A stretch of DNA of 64,000 nt, taken from contig NC_084975.1 in NCBI RefSeq assembly GCF_963691925.1, forward strand, positions 20,941,557 to 21,005,556, given 5' to 3'. Positions 51,577 through 64,000 of this stretch are shown piece by piece. This DNA comes from Scomber scombrus (Eukaryota; Chordata; Actinopteri; Scombriformes; Scombridae). Under the pieces are notes generated by a model, which worked only from the letters and a program-made list of their open reading frames with translations, searched no databases and was not told the DNA's origin. Each line of letters starts with the position of its first letter. The first letter of the stretch is position 1. A program made the position numbers and the translations under genes.

Positions 51577-52976
51577 AAGGAGAAGTATGCACTAATACAT
51601 TTCCAAAGAGATATTTCCAAGACATATTCCTTTGTGATTAAAACTTTGGCTGAATGCTTGTTCTCCTAAATAATTCCCAATTTTTGAGCTCACCACCTGT
51701 TTTGTAACAGTAGATTTTTTAGTATGTTTCCAACTACCCTAAATTTTACAGTATCCATATCTCGCCAGAGTACAAATGACTCATGTGAAGTAGTGCGACA
51801 GGAATAAAGGTTAGCTATCCATTAGCATGATGTGACGTTAGCAAGTTAAGACACAATGGCAGCTGTTAAAAAATCAATCCCTATTTACTACCACCAGACT
51901 CAAAGTTTCACTGTTACCTTATGTATGTCTTTGTGTTCAGAGATAGTAGTTAATGAAAAAGCTAATGATAAAAAGGACTTCCAGGGTGTCATTGAACATG
52001 TTGTCAGCTTTGGAACTGTAATTCCAGCTAATTATGAAGTGATTTGTGTGAGATGAAAGACAAAGATCTGATTGGTAGAGAGTTAGAGGGAATGTTTATG
52101 GTTCTTCTTGTAAATTTGGGGAATTGAAGTTATGCACAGGAGACTAAGCAAGGGTTTAGAAAAAATACCAGCAAAATCAGCTAATGCCTCGCAATTTTCT
52201 TACTAAGGGACGCTACACTTGTGCTTTTTCTAGCGTGACATGGAAAAATGTCCTGTTTAGGGGGCCTACTAAATTCAACAGAATTTCCAACAAATGTATG
52301 GCCCTGCCTGTTTTTAAAGCCTGAAATCTGTGTAGCCAAAGAGTTAACAGAAGAGCAACCAGTACTATTAATCAGCAATACCTGCTGATAAATTTGTGTT
52401 TATAATGTGCAAAGAGTGAGAAAAAATATTACTTTTTACACATTTAAATGCTAAGCTAACTCAAATTTGATAGTTGTCCGAGAAGTTACCCCGCATATCA
52501 CTGCCTTTAGGAAAGGCAAATGAAAAGGCTGCTGCCATCATCTATTTTTAATCCAGTGACTGACCACAGTCGCTATCTCATAAACACACACTCGTAAACA
52601 TGTAAACATTACAGGGTATAAACATTCACAAGGTTTCACCCACATAATCATTGCTAAAGCATTCAAACAAAACAGGCATGCTGCAGTGAGGGGACACTCT
52701 TACATAAATTCAATTAAACCACAGGACGATGATGCCAAAGCACAAAAATGGACTAATTGCTGTTTTGTTGTACAACACAAGTTGAAACTGCTGTGCACCT
52801 GACTCAGTTCTTTGATGTTAATGAAATACTGCTGGCCTACTAGGTTCTTTGCCCTGTACAAGGGCACAGTGGCTCTATTGTGAAATCGAAACAGTAATTT
52901 TTTTTAAGGATGAAAGTGAGCACAAGGATAGGTGAACTTCTCAATCTGTCCCTCTCTCTCTCTGTGGAGCTAATCT
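51577..52976. other. Non-coding DNA, no gene seen
   Basis: AT-rich, with a short (CT)n at 52951-52963. No splice-supported frame. Confidence 0.5.
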
Positions 52977-53010
<34 letters not shown>

Positions 53011-53045
53011 ACGCACACGCACACACACCCCACCCCACACCCCCG

Positions 53046-53129
<84 letters not shown>
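52977..53129. repeat. Interrupted (CA)n microsatellite
   Basis: CA units, then 'gcacacgcacacgcac', then a 'ccccaccccacacccccgcca' interruption, then about 40 pure CA units. Confidence 0.96.
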
Positions 53130-53131
<2 letters not shown>

Positions 53132-53222
53132 TTATCACTTTTGGGGACAATACATAGACTTACATTCTTTTCCTGGAGACTTACCCTAACCATAACCACT
53201 ACTTGCCTAACTCTTACCCTGC
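53130..53222. repeat. Microsatellite-associated repeat, second copy
   Basis: 'gactta...', 'agacttaccctaacc', 'ataaccactacttgcctaac' and 'tcttaccctgcatc' in the same order, orientation and position relative to the CA array as the segment at 3253-3340. Confidence 0.55.
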
Positions 53223-54535
<1,313 letters not shown>

Positions 54536-54860
54536 ATAGCAGACAGTTAGCTACCTGGCAGTTTGTTACCTGAAAGCAAACAGTTAAAACAGCTAGCTAA
54601 AATGGATGAACAAGTGTAATAAGCTAAAAGTAATGGATAAACGGTTGAAACAGTCGCCAAAAAAATCAACAGCAAGCTAAAAAAAAATGGATTAACAGTT
54701 GATATACCTGACTAAAACTTACTTATAGCTAGCTAAGTAATGGATAATCATTTGAATTTGTTAGTGAAAAGAAATAGATTTTAACTTGAATATGTAGCTC
54801 AAAGTAATGGATAATATGTGAAATAGCTGAATTACCAAATAAACTGCTGAATTATAGTTA
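54536..54860. repeat. Degenerate tandem repeat (AGCTA...ATGGATAA)
   Basis: Units of roughly 40-50 bases repeat the pattern 'agctagctaaa..taatggataa.cagttgaaa' about seven times with considerable drift, e.g. at 54590-54614, 54622-54650, 54674-54703, 54729-54755 and 54796-54826. Non-coding minisatellite. Confidence 0.6.
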
Positions 54861-55034
54861 GGAAAATATGGAAATGTTGAGCTGCTGCTCAGTACAGATC
54901 CATATTTTACCAAAAAGACCCACAATTGTACTAAAACATTTTTTGTATGAAATAACATTGTGAAATGCTCCTCTCTCCCTCAACAGTGTTGTTGTGTTTT
55001 AAACATTTAAATTCAGTTAATTGTTTCATTTAAT
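54861..55034. other. AT-rich spacer
   Basis: It includes 'ttaattgtttcatttaattgtttca', a short direct repeat next to the LTR-like segment. Confidence 0.45.
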
Positions 55035-55353
55035 TGTTTCACGAGCAAGGACCACACCACCAATGAGATACGTTTGACAAATTTATTAACAAGATTTGAA
55101 TGAATCGTTTGTGCTCTTGATGCGGTGTGGGGAGGCCGTATGAAGGATCCGCTGCTGCGCCCGGGCAACGAGGACCCCCTTGGAACCTATGAGAAAGGAG
55201 AGAAGAACACAAAGAGAGGGGGGGGGGACTCGAATACGAGAGCGAAAGAGGGGGAAGAGGGGTTAGGCTGGTTTATATAGGAGCCGGAAGGGGTGTAATT
55301 GGGGTGTGTTCCCGCTCCTGAAACTGCGCTTCACAAGCTTCGATTAATTTGTC
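55035..55353 (-). repeat. Solo-LTR-like segment 2
   Basis: On the minus strand: a TATA box (CTATATAAAC, 55272-55280), a pyrimidine-rich region containing a C10 run, a GC-rich block around 55130-55180, AATAAA at 55082-55087 about 190 bases after the TATA box, then an end near 'gtgaaaca'. This is the U3-R-U5 order of an LTR. No internal retroelement genes adjoin it. Ends approximate; no target duplication was confirmed. Confidence 0.5.
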
Positions 55354-55500
55354 AGTCATCTTATATCAGATTTATTAAAAATGTATACAGGTAGTCTCAT
55401 TGAGAAACAGGTCTAATTTTTAAAAGAGACCTGTAGTAGACAACATAAAAACAACACAAAACAATACACTGACAAATAAAGTAATCAGAATACAAGTTTT
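55354..55500. repeat. Possible non-LTR element fragment
   Basis: 'gtagtctcattgagaaacaggtctaatttttaaaagagacctg' resembles the hairpin-like 'gtctcattgagac...ctcttttacaagagagacctg' end common in fish LINEs. Short fragment. Confidence 0.35.

Positions 55501-59902
<4,402 letters not shown>

Positions 59903-59978
<76 letters not shown>
59903..59978. repeat. (GT)n microsatellite
   Basis: About 38 pure GT units. Confidence 0.97.
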
Positions 59979-59979
<1 letters not shown>

Positions 59980-60245
59980 TGCGTGTGTTACTATCTTTGA
60001 TGTTGTCAGGTACTGAATGTCTCGGTGTCAGATGTTTCAGTGGTCACAGGAACAAGTTATGGCAGCCCCCTGCTAATAACAGAATAATTGTTTTGTTTGA
60101 AACACTAATGGTTGTATCAGAACAAAGATGAATGCAAAATACTTTTTTCACATGACATCAATTGTAGGTTTAGTCAAAGAATGCAAATCATCTGTATAAA
60201 GAAAGAACAGCTGTAGCTTAAGTGTTTTTCTTCCTTGTTTGTTAA

Positions 60246-60695
60246 AGCTGCACCAATCAGTATTTTATGTAAAGAGTGGATCAAACTGATATGTGTAATT
60301 TGAAAGCTGAATGCTGCTTATAGCGATGAATGCACAAATAATTGTTTGTAAAGCTTTTAGCCCCATTCAGCAGCTGTTTTTAGCAACAGAAAAAGCTCTA
60401 ATCAACCCCACTGTATGCTAGTGGAGTACAGAAAAAGTTGAATATCAAGCAGCTAAAGAGCCAGCTATTTCTCTCATGAGTTGGTGGAAACAAAGGAGAG
60501 TGAATATTAAACTTAACATTCTTCAGGTGACCAGTAACACACATGAATGCAAATGTAGCTCCACTATGCTGGATGTGAAATATAGGCAATATTTTGGATT
60601 TGTCATAAAAAACTTTACAAGGTGATAACATGTCAGATGTTTTATTTTCAACTTGTTCTTTTGCCCTAAAATGGCCAAAATCAAATTAAAGCAGC
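60246..60695. mobile_element. MITE with TTAA-type left end
   Basis: TTAA at 60242-60245 is followed by agctgcaccaatcagtatttt. On the right 'gcagctgtaa' is the inverted AGCTGC end with a one-base-changed TTAA. Landmarks such as 'agctgtttttagcaacag', 'gagccagctatttctctcatgagttggtgg' and 'aaggagagtgaatatta' match an element abundant in perch-like fishes. No coding capacity. A related fragment is at 21790-21930. Confidence 0.55.
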
Positions 60696-60725
60696 TGTAA
60701 AAACTAGAGCACATTTAAAATTAAC

Positions 60726-60992
60726 CTGACGCACCAGATGGTTTCTTGCACAGAACCATCTGAGAAGTTATCCATGGAAACTGTTTGGAGAAGGGCAAGC
60801 ACTTTCAAATAAATACTTGGCAGGTGATTGGATGAACCATATGTCTATCACCATTTATCACCATCTTACCTTGCAAGGCAGCTGGATTCATGAGGCTGAT
60901 TGATGGACAGAAGCCCATAACTTGAAGCCTGATAAGATGGATTCTTATATGAGCATGTGATGTTGTGATCTTGCGAATCCAGCTGCGTCAGA
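60726..60992 (-). mobile_element. Foldback-type MITE, copy 2 (inverted)
   Basis: The reverse complement aligns along its length with 25425-25728, sharing 'atcaggcttcaagttatg', 'gaatccagctgc', 'caaggtaagatggtgat', 'ggttcatcca', 'gtgcttgccc', 'ccaaacagtttcca' and 'cttctcaga'. This shows a dispersed family with copies in opposite orientations 35 kb apart. Confidence 0.6.
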
Positions 60993-63900
60993 AGTTGTGA
61001 TTCAGTAGAGTGAAACATTTTCTCCTTTTTGTTTTCTTTTTGACTAGCATTTGAAGATATAGCCTGTTTTTTTGTGATCTTCTGTCATGTTTATGTTGTT
61101 ATAATGTCGGATATCTATGTTAAACATAGACATCAAAACATAAACATAGACATTTCAAAAATGTTAGGTGAATGTTTGTAAAAATACTCTCTGCAAATCA
61201 AAAGCCCAGGATTCAGTCTGCTCTGAACACTTTGATTGCAAAAAATCTTCTTTCTTTCTTCTTTCTGCGTGATGATGTCAGATTGTTTGTGAATTCCCAC
61301 AAACAGTTGTCTGTTACGTATCCTTTGTTGCTAAGGTTAATCATGTTATCCACTCATATTTTGGATTGGATCCAGGCTCAAACATGTAAGGATGTTTTCA
61401 TTTTGAGTAAAGAACAAGAAAAGTGAAATCCTACTACTACTGTTCGTTTACATAGACTCGAGAGCCACTGAAAGTCGAGGGTCAGCTTCTAACCATCAGA
61501 ACAGAATGGGCTCATCACAAGGGGGCCTTGAAGAGACAGGAGCTACAACAGCCTGTTTCAGACAGAGGCTGAACTAAGGGGCTGCATAAAGGGCCAGTAT
61601 AAGATAGAAAGGAGTTTATTGAACTATAAATCATGCAAAGATATTCCAGTAGAGCCTCAAAATATAAATATAGACTTGGGAATGTGCATGGTATGTCCCC
61701 TTTAATTTTTTTCCTGATGAAGCACATCCATATTCTTCAGCACTCCTCCATCCATTGCCCACTGTACAGTCCTTTAGCCATTGCTAAACCTGCTAATATT
61801 CTTTAGCTGTCAAGAGAAAAGAAACCTTCTCCATTCTCCATTTCTCTCCCGTACGTACAACCTCTCCTCCATTTATTTTCTCTCATATTTCTCTCCAGCT
61901 ACTCAACATTTTCATCATCAGCCTCCTCTAATTGATCTTCCTCTAACCATCACTCTCTCCTTCTCTCTTGTCTCCATCATTCCTTTCTCCTCCCTCACAA
62001 TTTTTTCTCTTATTTTTACCCCAGTCCCCCACACCCTGTTGCGTGCAATGGAGGGAGGTATACTCTTTCGTCAAGCCTGCACAAGTGGAGAGAGGAGGGG
62101 GTCAGAATTGAGGAGGGGTGGGAGGGTTAGAGGGCTGCTGGGACAGATCCATTTTCAAAGCACTATCTTTTCATTTGTTTTCCTTCAACATTTCACTGCT
62201 ATTTAGGAGGAAGGAAAAAGGGAAGAGAAAAAAAAGGAAAAAGGGAAACCATACACATGCTCACACACACATACTGAGAAACGGCCCAGATGGTCATCAG
62301 TCATAAAGGATTCTTTCAGAAACTACTCACCGGCCTATCTACCATGTTAAGACAAGACACTCCAACAAACTGCAGCTGATAAAGGGAGATCTGTATCTTT
62401 GCCTGAGAGAAAAAGCACTGCACTCCCATCCAAATGTCATCCTAAGTGAGCATCAAATGGACTCACCTGTAGTCGCAGAGCGGTTGCTTTTATTTGAAAC
62501 TCAACCCTTCCCAAAAGAACGTTTACTTGGCAGACAATACAGATCTTGATATCTGTCTAGGATGTTTCCCTTTTTCTTCAATCAATCCAAGAAGTGTGTA
62601 TTCATCCCTGTGAGGCTGCTTTTAATCCCCTCATCATGAGAAGAACCACAAAACCTCCTCATAGTTGTCTCCATTCCCACAATTATGCATGGAACAAAAG
62701 CATTTATCTGGAAGAATCTCTTGTCAGTTAAATAGTATAAACTTTGAACAGAGGAGGAAGGGACGGAAGACCAAGGGTAGAAGGACGAGATGGGTAGGGG
62801 AAAGGGTCACCGCTCTGAGAAGGATTACCTCAGTGGTTAGCACTTCATTACCTTGTGTCTCACGTTGTTTTATGTGCGCTGCTGTGTCTTAGGTGGGCTG
62901 TAATGGGATAGTGGATGTCAGGCCCCACATACTCCTGGGAAGTTTTTTTTTCCTCTTCCTTTTAAAGACAGACAACGGTCGATGGACCACCCTGACAGGG
63001 ATTAATGTGGACAGGGGGGGTCATTGGGTTTTACTACCAAGTTATCTGAATGTGGCGAAGGTTCAAAGAGGTCAGATAAACAAATCATTCCTGGAGATAT
63101 GTGGCCATATGTACAGTATTTGTACAGAGCAGAATATTTGAATGGACTGAGTGTACTTTTCCAAACAAGCTGCTGAAACACAAGACTGGGTGAATTTGAT
63201 TACTCTCTAACAAGATAAACTAACTGGATGTGGAAGAAACGTACAATCTAATTTAGTAATGTTGAGGTTAAATCTTATTTTAGGTTGGTATTTTTAGAGC
63301 AAGTGTGTATTTGGCTGTTGCGGTGATACATGGATTCTGCACCAGTGCTACTAGGAAACAGGCTACTTTTCTGGAACCAGATTACTCAGCATGCCGCACA
63401 TATACCTGGATATTATGTGGTGTTTTCTGTTTGTTTTGCTTTGAATGGCCAAAAATCAATCATCTCACTCTTAGAGTCTCATCAACACAACTGAGCCCCC
63501 CCTCCGTGCGAAACAGCCACTTCTGGAGAGCAGCGGAGGAAGAGGAAGCTAGACAAGGAGTGCACACCCCTGCTCATATCAATCACTGTAATGTCAGTTT
63601 GAGGATGGCCATTCAGTTGGCATGGATGATAAGACTATGTGAAGAAGTGGCAGAGCGTGAGAAGGCGTGATAGCGATGTTACGACATGCAAAGACAACAT
63701 AGTATTTACTGTGAGCTGTTTCAAACTGCACTAAATCCAGTAACTGGGCTTTAAAATTAATGTATTTACAGGATAACAATGGATTTCTTTTTTTATTTTG
63801 GTGGTGAAATTACTGTAGGATAAAACTGGATGGGAGTTTCCCTGCTCAATTTTTGGGGACTATTAAAATTCATTTGAAAAAACGTACAAGCAAAAAAGGC

Positions 63901-64000
63901 AGAGAGGAAAATAGCTATGAATGGAAAGAGAGAGGAAAAGTAAAGGGAGGGGGAAAAAGGAAAAGAAACTTTAATCACAGAAACACTGACCCATAAAAAA
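60993..64000. other. Non-coding DNA, no gene seen
   Basis: Pyrimidine-rich between 61820 and 62040, purine-rich at 63890-63970. No repeats, RNA genes or splice-supported frames recognised. Confidence 0.5.

Overview
The window looks like euchromatic DNA of a teleost fish, most likely a percomorph. The reasons are long pure AC/GT microsatellites every few kilobases, an intact Tc1-type transposon, a fish-type L1 insertion, several families of short inverted-repeat elements (MITEs) I know from perch-like fishes, and short exons with GT-AG introns. There are no operons, no prokaryotic signals, no tRNA or rRNA gene and no CRISPR array. Most of the 64 kb is intergenic or intronic, at roughly 38-40% GC by eye.

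Region 2.1-11.7 kb (+ strand) holds what I read as the 3' part of one multi-exon gene. Seven short segments lie between good splice signals at 2104-2128, 3868-3903, 4669-4748, 5727-5752, 6738-6781, 9556-9602 and 11399-11547. Joined in order they keep one open frame across every junction, ending at TGA 11545-11547 with AATAAA about 145 bases later. I do not recognise the protein; the piece is hydrophilic and Ser/Glu/Lys-rich. The fourth exon has three stacked AG acceptors, and the choice between them decides whether the protein stops or continues.

Region 14.7-16.3 kb carries a complete Tc1/mariner transposon on the minus strand. It has TA target duplication, terminal inverted repeats and an unbroken 347-residue transposase whose D-D-E spacing counts as DD38E. 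It sits inside an older dispersed repeat, a second copy of which lies near 44.7-44.9 kb. Region 49.84-51.56 kb is a 5'-truncated L1-type LINE on the minus strand with a 14-base target-site duplication, a poly(A) tail and an intact ORF2 C-terminus. Two solo-LTR-like segments, both minus strand, lie near 47 and 55 kb.

The rest is MITEs (TTAA-flanked at 10.4, 18.5-19.8 and 60.2-60.7 kb; hAT-like at 33.8 and 36.6-37.3 kb; others at 21, 25.4, 30.7 and 60.7 kb), simple repeats and unannotated single-copy sequence. I found no gene cluster or defence-like system. The items most worth a second look are the exon series with its stop-or-continue splice choice, the apparently intact DD38E transposon, and the young L1 copy with a duplicated 3' UTR.
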